The notes beneath the pieces are model-generated. The model was not told the DNA's origin, did not search any database, and saw only the letters and a program-made list of their open reading frames with translations. 64,000 nt of DNA from Dyadobacter luticola (GTDB lineage: Bacteria > Bacteroidota > Bacteroidia > Cytophagales > Spirosomataceae), in assembly GCF_005860805.1 (NCBI RefSeq), contig NZ_VCEJ01000005.1:558001-622000 (forward strand), in the 5' to 3' direction. Position 1 is the first letter of the stretch. The number at the start of each line of letters is the position of its first letter. Both the position numbers and the translations under genes were made by a program. Below are positions 26,030 to 34,499 of this stretch, in pieces.

Positions 26030-26983
26030 TTAAAACTGATCTATGAATTCGGTAAGCGACTTCAATTTTCCAGCAAGATTATTTCTTAAAATCCTGTTCT
26101 TCTTTATGTTAACCGCTTTTCCAAAGTTTGGTACATGTAAATCAGAGAGGGTTACGTGATTCTTTTTCAAAGACTCTCTGTATTGTTTGAACAAACCTTG
26201 AAATGCCTGGTTCTGCGAAAGCAACCCGGCATGATTTGACCAGACGGGATCAAAATAATCGAGTCCGGCAAAATCGACGGAAATCAATTTTTCATTTCCT
26301 GCTTTAAAACCTGCTGATTCAGATTTTAGTGGAACATTTAAAACCGAATGTAAGCCGTAATGCCAGCCGGAATTTCTGATAATGCTTGTTTCCGGGAGCC
26401 AGATTGGCAGGTAGTTAAGCCAGAGCTGGTCCAGGTTCATACCTTCGCAAAGATCGAATTTGGCGCGATCAACCGTTCTCTCGGCCCACCATTTCAGGAC
26501 ATTTATCGTCTTTTCACTTACTTTCAAAATCCAGCTGCCTGCGTGAAACATGCCGACATTCAGAATTCTTTTATCGTCGAGTAAATGTGACGGCGCGAGC
26601 GGCGAGGTAATGTTTGGTGTCAGGAAAAGATCTGATTTTGAATTCATTATCGAATCAAAATTGTCAAACAAAACTACCGTCGGCGCCAGGAATGTAATGT
26701 ACTGGCTGTTGGTATGTTTTTGAAGTAGCGCCAGCGCAAACCACGGTCTACAAGCCGCCAGGAGTTCAAAACTGTTATAATCACTCTTCATTTGTGTCCA
26801 GTGCGGGATACCTGCGTCACTGATTTGCAGCACTTTAATGTTGACAGGTAATGTTGGCAGGGAAATCGGATCGACCCAGCAGAGATAAAAGACAGCCTCA
26901 GGCTGATATTTGGAAACGGATTCTGCCAGGGTAAGTGCGTGGGCCAGGTTTGTCCTGTTACAAACGGTGTAGATGATCTTCAT
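26030..26983 (-). CDS. Glycosyltransferase-like protein lacking the DxD motif
   Basis: The 317-residue product is a paralogue of the protein encoded at 27745-28728. Both start with a (T/C)xCxxNxLAxAxTL segment and share YNxxEL(L/N), NxGxFxxG and a late LDYFDP/YSGYDP-type motif. Where the other copy reads YFDPDIIVF, this one reads TFLAPTVVLF (about 95-105), so the acidic DxD metal site is gone. It may be inactive, use another site, or act as a partner of its paralogue. There is no signal peptide. The gene is 6 bases after the DUF5672 gene and 26 bases before GT2. Confidence 0.75.
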   Translation of the reverse strand: MKIIYTVCNRTNLAHALTLAESVSKYQPEAVFYLCWVDPISLPTLPVNIKVLQISDAGIPHWTQMKSDYNSFELLAACRPWFALALLQKHTNSQYITFLAPTVVLFDNFDSIMNSKSDLFLTPNITSPLAPSHLLDDKRILNVGMFHAGSWILKVSEKTINVLKWWAERTVDRAKFDLCEGMNLDQLWLNYLPIWLPETSIIRNSGWHYGLHSVLNVPLKSESAGFKAGNEKLISVDFAGLDYFDPVWSNHAGLLSQNQAFQGLFKQYRESLKKNHVTLSDLHVPNFGKAVNIKKNRILRNNLAGKLKSLTEFIDQF

Positions 26984-26989
26984 GTGTGC

Positions 26990-27745
26990 TTATTCTGCTT
27001 CGGGCAATGTTTTGAAATAGGACAAAGATTGGATATTCGCCCGCGAAATGCCCGTGATAGCAAAAGGCAGATTTTTAGATTGGTCCAAGTTGTGAGCATT
27101 CTGCGCGAAATATTGACGGACTATGGCCGTCGGTTTTCGCAGGTTTGGCCAAAACCGGTTCGCTTCCAGGTCCCAGAACACGGCATCGGCTTTCGGCAAA
27201 TTTCCGTGACGGTACTGATGTGCTTCCTTTCTTTTGTTTTTCAACGTTTTGGTCATCTGTTCAATCCGGCAAAGGTAAAGACCATTATCGGTATAGCCTT
27301 GCCCGATCAGTCGTTTTTCTTCCTCTTTCAGGCCGCCAAGCCTGGCAAAGGGATTTTCGCCCACATTCCGGGAACCGCCAAAAAAGGGATCGGCGCGCAG
27401 GTAATCGTAGCCCTGCTTGCACCAGTAATGCAGCTCATCGCGAATTATCCAGCTATTGAGCTCGTGGATGAGCAGAAATTCACTCCAATTAAAATGCTCG
27501 TAAAAATCTTCCAGCAAAAAAAGCTGCGAAAGCGTATCCCGGGATTCGAAGTATTTTTTTGGAAAATAAATGACATCGATATCCTCATTATGTTCCCGCA
27601 CGATCGACAAATCCGCGCCTTCGAAAGTGACAAAGATCAAAGGATACTTTTCGAGGGTTTCCAGACAATGATGCAAAAGCTTCTCCTCGGTAGGATTGAT
27701 TTGCGGGTCGAGGATCGGGATCAGGACGGATACGAGTTCTTTCAT
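26990..27745 (-). CDS. DUF5672-family putative glycosyltransferase
   Basis: The 251-residue cytoplasmic protein fits DUF5672, a family found in glycan loci and thought to be GT-like. Visible family features are FVTFEGADLS, FLLIHELNSWIIRDELHYWCKQGYD (about 91-115), YLRADPFF, and a late NGLYLCRIEQM segment. The HELNSW stretch replaces the usual DxD region with other acidic residues. It overlaps the upstream gene by one base and is flanked by two related glycosyltransferases. Confidence 0.75.
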   Translation of the reverse strand: MKELVSVLIPILDPQINPTEEKLLHHCLETLEKYPLIFVTFEGADLSIVREHNEDIDVIYFPKKYFESRDTLSQLFLLEDFYEHFNWSEFLLIHELNSWIIRDELHYWCKQGYDYLRADPFFGGSRNVGENPFARLGGLKEEEKRLIGQGYTDNGLYLCRIEQMTKTLKNKRKEAHQYRHGNLPKADAVFWDLEANRFWPNLRKPTAIVRQYFAQNAHNLDQSKNLPFAITGISRANIQSLSYFKTLPEAE

Positions 27746-28728
27746 CAGGTCGTTTCGAGCAGGTCAATCACGTAATTGATCGGCTTTTTCAGCATTTTTC
27801 TGACCCGCTGGTAGCGACGAACTGTGGGCGGCTTAATGTAGGAGCAAGGGTATTTCCGGTAGTAAGCATTGCCATTTGAAATGAGGCTGTTCCGGTATAA
27901 TGCAAATAATGCAGTCAGGTCAGGACGGTTTTTCAGCTCAAAACGATCCTGGTATTTGGATAAAATATCCGGCTTGGCAGGATCGTAACCACTGTAATGA
28001 AAGAAAATCAGCGGATTATTTTCATTGACGAAATGCGTATGGTTGTCTTCTGAAAATGTTCTTTCGTGCAAATTCCAGTAAGCTGCATTATACCCCGGAT
28101 TTCTTTCAATGTGCGTGTTTTCCACAAACAGCGGCAGGAAGTTCATCCAGTTTTGGTCGACAAAAAGTCCGTTGCAAAGATCTATCAGACATTCAAACCG
28201 CAGCTTTTCTTCCCACCAGCTCACAAATTTCAGGATTTCTTCACTTCGCGCGAGCGCCACAAAACCTAGGTTATAAACCCCCGTATTTAAATGATGCAAC
28301 TCATTGGGCGTCAGCCGGTCATTGATTGGCGTGTTGATGTGCGGGGTAACTACGGCTTTATGTTTTTTGAGAGAACCAAGAAGCTCTGTAAGTGGCTGGA
28401 AAACAATGATATCGGGATCAAAATAGATCACATTGTCAGCCTCGGGATAATGTTTGAAAAAATAGATGAAATAGAAAGGCTTGACAGCGGTGTTGAGCTC
28501 GGTAATGTTGTACCGGTCAGCCATTTCCTGAAAATCCCTGATTTCGATTTTATCAATTTCAATCATCGGGAAATCGTGCGCATACGACGGCTCGAATGTT
28601 ACACCTTGCAGGGAATCGACCAGGCCTATGAAAAAAAGTACATCAGGATTCGTGGATTTGAGTGAATCTCCTAATGTTCTGGCTTGCGCTAAGTAATTGA
28701 TTGAGCAGATAGTAAAGGCAATGGTCAT
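27745..28728 (-). CDS. Glycosyltransferase (nucleotide-diphospho-sugar transferase type, DxD intact)
   Basis: The 327-residue protein has a GT-A-like N-terminal half starting FTICSINYLAQARTLGDS (about 4-21). It has a clear DxD in IYFDPDIIVFQPL (about 100-112), then VTPHINTP and NTGVYNLGFVAL (about 137-158), a pattern like GT8 enzymes. The DQNWMNFLPLF and FFHYSGYDP segments are shared with the paralogue at 26030. It probably adds one sugar of the exported glycan. It overlaps its neighbours by 4 bases and 1 base. Confidence 0.83.
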   Translation of the reverse strand: MTIAFTICSINYLAQARTLGDSLKSTNPDVLFFIGLVDSLQGVTFEPSYAHDFPMIEIDKIEIRDFQEMADRYNITELNTAVKPFYFIYFFKHYPEADNVIYFDPDIIVFQPLTELLGSLKKHKAVVTPHINTPINDRLTPNELHHLNTGVYNLGFVALARSEEILKFVSWWEEKLRFECLIDLCNGLFVDQNWMNFLPLFVENTHIERNPGYNAAYWNLHERTFSEDNHTHFVNENNPLIFFHYSGYDPAKPDILSKYQDRFELKNRPDLTALFALYRNSLISNGNAYYRKYPCSYIKPPTVRRYQRVRKMLKKPINYVIDLLETT

Positions 28729-29948
28729 TGATTGTGTTTTTCCGAAACACGCAAAGGTAAGTACTTTTGAATGATGGCTTCGATACTTCCCACGCTTTTC
28801 TCGGTATTGTGCCTTTCCAAAACCTTCCTTCGTCCCTGTTGTCCCAAAGTTTCTCTCAACGACTGATCGAGTACGAGCTGAATAATGGCATCCGAAGCGG
28901 CCGAAATATCCATATAAGGTACCACAAAGCCGGCGTCAGATTCGATCAGCTCGGGCGCGCCGCCGGCATCTTCAAAACATACCACCGGAATTGCGAGCAA
29001 GGCGGCTTCCAGCACCACCAGCGGGTAAGGATCTTCTCGGGAGCTCAAAAGCAGCACGTCGAAGCGGTTAATGTAATCGAGTGCAAATGGGGTAGGAGGC
29101 ACAAGTATGATCTTGTCGCTCAGGCCCATAAGGCGGATATCGCTTTCGATCAGCTCATAAATTTCATGCTGCGGACCGGCGCCGACCCATACAAAATAAA
29201 CGGGAAGCGGCTGGGTTTTATGGATCACCCGCTTGGCAATCCAGTTGAAAATATCATTTCCCTTGCGCCACTCGGCATTCCCGCAGCCGCCGATCACGAT
29301 TGCATCCTCTGGGATTTTATAGGTTTTTTCAAGAATATTCCTTTGAATGTGCCGTAGCTGCTGATCAATGTGTTCATGATCGATCAGGGTAAATGTGCTG
29401 ACATGCTTTTCAGGAAAATCGTATTTTTTGACGTAATAATTAGCTACTGCATGAGAAACCGCGATCAGGTGATCTGTTTTCTTTAAAAGAAAATTCAGAT
29501 GTTTTTCATGCGAATAAATCTTCACCGACATCGCCAGCTCGTGCACAAAAAGTACCAGGGGCAAATGGTGCAGGAATTTCAGAAAATCGTGATAAACACC
29601 TGAATTGGCGATGGAATTGACGAAAACCAAACCAATGTTCTGTTGCTCCAACTCGGAAACGATCCGGTCATTTACACGCTGAACATTCCTTTCTTCGAAG
29701 ATTTTATGGAGGTTTACTTTTTTAAGGACCTTGCCGGTAAATGGCGTGGGCGCCACTTTGTTGCTTTGATAGAGCCGGGTAATGGTAATCACTTTTTCGA
29801 ACTCACTTTCCAGCTCACCGCCGCTGCAAAGCAGCAGGTGCATCGGAACGCCGCGTTCTTTGAGCAGTCTCAGCAGCTGCAATAGCAACAGCTGGCTGCC
29901 GGCGCGGTTCGCATCATGACTCACAAATAATATTTTCTTCGGCTCCAT
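28725..29948 (-). CDS. Glycosyltransferase family 4
   Basis: The 407-residue protein has a GT-B fold. The N-terminal half begins ILFVSHDANRAGSQLLLLQLL (about 6-26). The C-terminal half has IVIGGCGNAEWRKGNDIF (about 227-244), YFVWVGAGP, and the nucleotide-sugar site SREDPYPLVVLEAALLAIPVV (about 315-335) with the E(x7)E pattern. GGAPELI follows. It adds a sugar at the cytoplasmic face of the membrane. It overlaps the next gene by 4 bases and lies 52 bases after the acetyltransferase gene, the widest internal gap in this part of the locus. Confidence 0.93.
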   Translation of the reverse strand: MEPKKILFVSHDANRAGSQLLLLQLLRLLKERGVPMHLLLCSGGELESEFEKVITITRLYQSNKVAPTPFTGKVLKKVNLHKIFEERNVQRVNDRIVSELEQQNIGLVFVNSIANSGVYHDFLKFLHHLPLVLFVHELAMSVKIYSHEKHLNFLLKKTDHLIAVSHAVANYYVKKYDFPEKHVSTFTLIDHEHIDQQLRHIQRNILEKTYKIPEDAIVIGGCGNAEWRKGNDIFNWIAKRVIHKTQPLPVYFVWVGAGPQHEIYELIESDIRLMGLSDKIILVPPTPFALDYINRFDVLLLSSREDPYPLVVLEAALLAIPVVCFEDAGGAPELIESDAGFVVPYMDISAASDAIIQLVLDQSLRETLGQQGRRKVLERHNTEKSVGSIEAIIQKYLPLRVSEKHNQ

Positions 29949-30000
29949 TAACCTTGTGATTGCTATCTAAACCTTAAAATTCCCGCCCGCGATCAGTTTG

Positions 30001-30657
30001 TCAATAAGCTTCGTGACTCAGTTTTCCAGGCACTTTCTTGGCCGGGTTCCCAATGTAAATCCCCCATTCTTCGGTTTCTTTCGTGATAGCCGACGCCATC
30101 CCGACCAATGTACCCTGCGCGATGGTCGTATAATCGCGGATGGTACTATTTACACCAAAAAATGAATAAGATTCCACTACACAATGTCCGGAAAGTACCA
30201 CGTGGGAAGTGAAAAAAACGTGGTCTTTGATCTGCCCGTGATGCCCGATATGGTTTCCGCTCCACAGCACCACATTGTTTCCGATGGTCGTGAAGGGCTG
30301 AATGGTATTGTCTTCCAGGATAAAGCAATTGTCGCCGATGGTATTACCGAAGAGCGTCGCTTTGGAACTGATATAGGAAATAAACTGGTAACCTTTTGCC
30401 TTGGCCTGATTGTAGATCGCTTCTCTGTTCCGGTTCATATTCCGGCCCGTCATTGGTGCAAAAAAGGAATATTGGGACGGGGGGAACAGATTTTCAACAT
30501 CTTCAAAAGCAACAACCGGAAGGCCTTTAAAAGACTCGTTCTCAATGTACTGGCGATTGATAGTGAATGCTGCTATCTCATGATCAGAGTCATGCGTCAG
30601 GTAATAATGTGCTAATTCTGCGGTATCAAGTACTCCAAAAATAATGATCTTCGCCAT
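30001..30657 (-). CDS. NeuD/PglD-type sugar O/N-acyltransferase
   Basis: The ATG at 30657 (218 residues) is preferred to one at 30741, because the text MAKIIIFGVLDTAELAHYYL is the Rossmann-like start typical of this family and the longer form would overlap the WbqC gene by 82 bases. Residues about 90-200 are left-handed beta-helix hexapeptides (NTIGDN, TIGNNVVL, QIKDHVFF, VVESYSFFG, TIRDYTTIAQGTLVGMAS). GNPAKKVPG closes the helix. The catalytic His is likely in SGNHIGHHG. It probably acetylates the amino sugar made by the DegT enzyme of this locus. Confidence 0.88.
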   Translation of the reverse strand: MAKIIIFGVLDTAELAHYYLTHDSDHEIAAFTINRQYIENESFKGLPVVAFEDVENLFPPSQYSFFAPMTGRNMNRNREAIYNQAKAKGYQFISYISSKATLFGNTIGDNCFILEDNTIQPFTTIGNNVVLWSGNHIGHHGQIKDHVFFTSHVVLSGHCVVESYSFFGVNSTIRDYTTIAQGTLVGMASAITKETEEWGIYIGNPAKKVPGKLSHEAY

Positions 30658-30659
30658 TC

Positions 30660-31358
30660 TCAGATAAGTTCGTAAGCCAGTAACTGTTTCCTGATTTCTT
30701 CCGGACTGTTGAACATCAGGATATCTATAACTGACAACCAAGGTACGAAAGCATTTTTGAATTGAGGGTAGGGGCTCTGCACACTTTTGATGAAGTCCAG
30801 CTTCACGCCCTCGCTTTCAAATTTGCTTTTATCATACAATTCCACTCCTCCTACCGGATTAATGTATTGGCTGGCATTTTCCTGTTTACAGATATCCAGA
30901 ATGCGTTCTGGTCCTTTCAGGTGTTTGTTATTATAAATCGTCGAGGAGGGGATGATTTCGGTCTTAATTTCCATCGCTGCACACACTTTTTGCATGGCAT
31001 AATGGCAGAGCTCGTTGATTGTTTGAGCGTCTAAATTTACAATTTCTTCAATCAGAACAAAAGTCTTTTGAAAATAGGGCGCTTTCTGATACGATTGCTG
31101 GACGGTTTTTAACAACTTTTTCTGCCAGGGATCGTTTCTGGCCAGCTCTACTTCATAGATCAGCTTGTTCTGGCTAGCGTCTTTTAATGGAATTGTAAAT
31201 AAATGGGCACTACCGGATACCAGTATGTTATTTCTATTGATCCAGCCCTTATTGATAAAATTCACATCGTCGTAGATAATGAACTTGTCAACCGCATTAA
31301 TCAACTGGAAATAGCCTATATACGGAAAAATATAGGGTTGCATAATGGCGATCGTCAT
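30660..31358 (-). CDS. WbqC-family protein
   Basis: The 232-residue protein matches the WbqC-like family from the start: MTIAIMQPYIFPYIGYFQLI (1-20) and VDKFIIYDDVNFINKGWINRN (23-43), with the later SQYINPVGG and IDILMFNSPEE segments. Members occur in O-antigen and capsule loci next to amino-sugar genes. They are believed to modify the sugar amino group, although I cannot confirm which group is added here. It lies between a GT-C enzyme and NeuD, with gaps of 6 and 2 bases. Confidence 0.9.
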   Translation of the reverse strand: MTIAIMQPYIFPYIGYFQLINAVDKFIIYDDVNFINKGWINRNNILVSGSAHLFTIPLKDASQNKLIYEVELARNDPWQKKLLKTVQQSYQKAPYFQKTFVLIEEIVNLDAQTINELCHYAMQKVCAAMEIKTEIIPSSTIYNNKHLKGPERILDICKQENASQYINPVGGVELYDKSKFESEGVKLDFIKSVQSPYPQFKNAFVPWLSVIDILMFNSPEEIRKQLLAYELI

Positions 31359-31364
31359 AGGGTG

Positions 31365-33413
31365 CTATTTAAGTTTTCGGAGATAATAATCCTGGCCTTT
31401 TACGTCAAGATTGGTCATAGTGGTGTCGGAACCCAGGCGGATATCCGTCGGTAAAGCTTTGATTTTGCTGGTATCGTTGATCACACTTTTGGCATAAAAA
31501 AGATAGTCAGCATCCTTGGGGATCGGTTGCAGGCCTTTTTCAAAAGGGTTTATGGTAATGAGTTTTCTCGTCAAATGTGATCCATACAAAGGATATTCAA
31601 AATCATCATTAATGGTAGCCAGCGCCACGGTCGCATTTTGCGGCACGATAGAGTCAAATGCTTCGTAAGGTTTTGTAATATCCGGCCGGGCAAATGTTTG
31701 CAGCTGGATACGGTCTTCTGTTAGTGCTGATTTGTAGCCGTAAGCCGGGAAAGGCAGGCAGCGGATGTTGAGATAAACCGCCATGACTGCTGAAATACAG
31801 GCAAGTCCGACCACCATCATAATGTACCCTTTCCAAATGTTACGACGCGGTTTGATAATCGAAAGCCGGTGGTGTGAAAAAAGCAGTAGCAGAAAAAGTA
31901 CACCGAACAACCCGGTTTCTATAAAATACCGTCCCTTGAAAGGATCGTAAGGCGCTGAATAGGAAAGCGCTGCAAAATGCAGGCAAAATGCCAGTGCCAG
32001 AAACCAATGTACCCGCGATCGGAACACCCGGATAAAAACCAGGAGAATCAGCGGCAGGATAAGCGCAAAACCAAATACGCCCCAGTACGGGTTCGCATTA
32101 TAATTATTAAACCGCCGCTGCATAGAAAAGGGCAGGATCGAAAAATCGGTTTCTTCGTCCAGGCGCATGTGCAATTTATCTTCCAAAACCGCGAGCGGCT
32201 TGCGGATCGTGGTATTTAAATCATAACCCCACTGTGCATTCCGGATCCCGTCGAGATTGAAAAAATCGTAAGCATAGCGCACAACATTCCGGCTGCCTTG
32301 TTCGAATAAATTGGAAAGCGGCCCAGCCCGCTCGATAGACTGATGTTTCAGTGCAGTCGGTGGGCCGATGGGGTGCTTGAAAACCATGATGTTTTTCACA
32401 TATCCGGTCGGGAAAGTGTAAATCAGCATGGCAATGACGATAGCGGAACCCAATCTCAGCACACGGTAAAAGAATGTTTTAAAATTCGGCGCCAGAAAAA
32501 CGGTATAAATCATCACCACAAATACCGACGGCATCAGCAGGAAGAATGTCACTTTATGCCCGAATGCGAGCGCGAAGGCCATTCCTGCCAGATACAGATA
32601 TTTGTTGAGCCGGGTTGTGTAGTAAGTAAAAAGGAAATAGAGCAGGCAGCTGAGGTAAGCGGTCAGCACAATATCAGTTTCAGTGGTTACCGCCTGCATC
32701 AGGAAATCCAAGAACAAAGCGTAAGCCAAAGCGCAAAAGAAGCTGGCCGACAAATTTCTGCCGATCCGCTGCGCGATCCCAAAAACAGAAACCAGCGTGA
32801 GGTAGTAGGAAACGTGGTGAATCAGTTTAAACGCATTTTCAAACTTCCCGCTGATCAGGTAAGTGTAGATGTGGATGGTTGTCGGACTCTTCGGGTAGGT
32901 GTCCATGTTCCAGTTGGTACCACCGAAATGCGCCATCGTACCCCGCTGGATGTAGCGAACTGCGCGATTTAAATGTCCCGTCATACTATCCCATTCATTT
33001 GGAACAGTAAAAAGTACCAGGATCAAATTCGTCACTGCGATTACTCCCAGCGTACCGAACATGAAAATGAAAATCGTTTTGAGATAGGGCGAAAGCTCCC
33101 GCGTCCAGGCTTTAAATGTCGAAATCCGGTTAGAAAAAACCTGCCGGACCGAATACTTTTGATTTGGCCCGAGTAAAAAAGGCCAGAAAAAGAAATGAAT
33201 TGTCAGCGAAAGGTACGTGCTGATGATCCAGGCAAAAGTATTGGCCGTAAGATCCAGCGCCGAAAGAACAAAACCGGTAGGAATGATGCTGCCGGTGAAA
33301 AGCAGAAAACTGGTGATAATCCATTCTGCCAGCGATGGTTGTGCGATCTTTTTTGCAACAATGCCAATGCCATATAAAAAAAGCAAAAAGGAAAGCCAAT
33401 AAAGAAGGACCAT
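31365..33413 (-). CDS. Polytopic GT-C type glycosyltransferase / ArnT-like membrane protein
   Basis: The 682-residue protein has about 12-13 membrane helices in its first 560 residues and a periplasmic tail of about 120 residues. The first long outside loop carries VPNEWDSMTGHLNRA (about 136-150), where an acidic residue is expected in lipid-dependent GT-C enzymes. PKSPTTIHIYTYL and TTETDIVLTAYLS segments match GT39/ArnT-like patterns. It probably uses a polyprenyl-linked sugar to modify the glycan or a protein on the outer face of the inner membrane. It is 9 bases after the DegT gene and 6 before WbqC. Confidence 0.8.
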   Translation of the reverse strand: MVLLYWLSFLLFLYGIGIVAKKIAQPSLAEWIITSFLLFTGSIIPTGFVLSALDLTANTFAWIISTYLSLTIHFFFWPFLLGPNQKYSVRQVFSNRISTFKAWTRELSPYLKTIFIFMFGTLGVIAVTNLILVLFTVPNEWDSMTGHLNRAVRYIQRGTMAHFGGTNWNMDTYPKSPTTIHIYTYLISGKFENAFKLIHHVSYYLTLVSVFGIAQRIGRNLSASFFCALAYALFLDFLMQAVTTETDIVLTAYLSCLLYFLFTYYTTRLNKYLYLAGMAFALAFGHKVTFFLLMPSVFVVMIYTVFLAPNFKTFFYRVLRLGSAIVIAMLIYTFPTGYVKNIMVFKHPIGPPTALKHQSIERAGPLSNLFEQGSRNVVRYAYDFFNLDGIRNAQWGYDLNTTIRKPLAVLEDKLHMRLDEETDFSILPFSMQRRFNNYNANPYWGVFGFALILPLILLVFIRVFRSRVHWFLALAFCLHFAALSYSAPYDPFKGRYFIETGLFGVLFLLLLFSHHRLSIIKPRRNIWKGYIMMVVGLACISAVMAVYLNIRCLPFPAYGYKSALTEDRIQLQTFARPDITKPYEAFDSIVPQNATVALATINDDFEYPLYGSHLTRKLITINPFEKGLQPIPKDADYLFYAKSVINDTSKIKALPTDIRLGSDTTMTNLDVKGQDYYLRKLK

Positions 33414-33422
33414 TATACCAGG

Positions 33423-34499
33423 TTATAGATGACCATTGATGATGCCCGAAATCCGCTCGATATCAGAATCAGGCAGACCGACATACAATGGCAAACTTAA
33501 CACTCTTAACGCGATATCTTCCGAAACCGGACACGCAATTTGTTTGGGCATGAAAGAAAGGGTGTTCAGCGACGGGTAGAAATACCTGCGCGGAATGATG
33601 TCTTCGGCACGCAACGCATCCATCACTTTAAACATCACTGCTTCGGACGGGAAAACAACCGGATAGTAAGCGTAGTTGTATTCAATGTGCTCACTAAGAA
33701 GGGGTTTATATAAAATATCCCAGTTTAAAAGCCGGTCATATTCTTCAAAAACATGCTTTCTGGCCTGGATAATTTCGGGTACGTGCGGCAAGTTTGCCAG
33801 ACCCATTGCGGCGTGGAATTCGGAATTTTTTCCGTTGATACCTGCCAGCTCATACAACTCGTCACCTTTGTGGCCGAATGCGCGCAGCAGATCCAGTTTA
33901 CGATCCAGCTCGGGGTGATTGGAAATCAATGCGCCACCCTCGATCGTGTGAAATACCTTGGTGGCGTGAAAGCTGCAAGTACTTAAATCGCCAAAAGAAA
34001 GCAGCGATTTTCCTTTATACGTTACTCCGAAAGCATGCGCGGCGTCATAAATGACTTTCAGATTATGCTTTTTAGCAACGATTTCAATCGCTTCCACATC
34101 GCAGGGATTTCCGTAGACGTGTGTAGCGAGTATGGCCGTAGTAGCAGGCGTGATGGCCGCTTCAATCAGCTCGGGATTGATATTGAAGGTTTTAGCATCA
34201 ATGTCTACAAAAATGGGCGTGCAGTTTTCCCACAAAATAGCATTGGTAGTAGCGCAATAGGAAAAAGGTGTTGTAATAACTTCACCGGTGATTTCCAATG
34301 CTTTGATGGCGATTTGAAGAACAATAGTGCCGTTTCCACAAAAATAGAAATGCTCAACGCCCAGGTATTTCTTTAATTCAGCTTCGAGTTGTTTCAGAAC
34401 AGGACCATTGTTGGTAACGTAATTACGATCCCAAATTTCCCGGACGTATTTCAGATATTCTTCCTGATCTGGTAAAAAGGTTTTAGTGACGTTAATCAT
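33423..34499 (-). CDS. DegT/DnrJ/EryC1/StrS-type sugar aminotransferase
   Basis: The 358-residue protein is a PLP-dependent fold-type I enzyme that aminates keto-sugar nucleotides. It shows FCGNGTIVLQIAI (53-65), TPFSYCATTNAIL (77-89), YDAAHAFG (151-158) with the PLP-binding Asp152, and the Schiff-base Lys181 in FHATKVFHTIEGGAL. Its substrate should be a 4-keto-6-deoxy sugar nucleotide, but no dehydratase is present in the window, so that step must be encoded elsewhere. It overlaps the ABC ATPase gene by 8 bases. Confidence 0.95.
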   Translation of the reverse strand: MINVTKTFLPDQEEYLKYVREIWDRNYVTNNGPVLKQLEAELKKYLGVEHFYFCGNGTIVLQIAIKALEITGEVITTPFSYCATTNAILWENCTPIFVDIDAKTFNINPELIEAAITPATTAILATHVYGNPCDVEAIEIVAKKHNLKVIYDAAHAFGVTYKGKSLLSFGDLSTCSFHATKVFHTIEGGALISNHPELDRKLDLLRAFGHKGDELYELAGINGKNSEFHAAMGLANLPHVPEIIQARKHVFEEYDRLLNWDILYKPLLSEHIEYNYAYYPVVFPSEAVMFKVMDALRAEDIIPRRYFYPSLNTLSFMPKQIACPVSEDIALRVLSLPLYVGLPDSDIERISGIINGHL

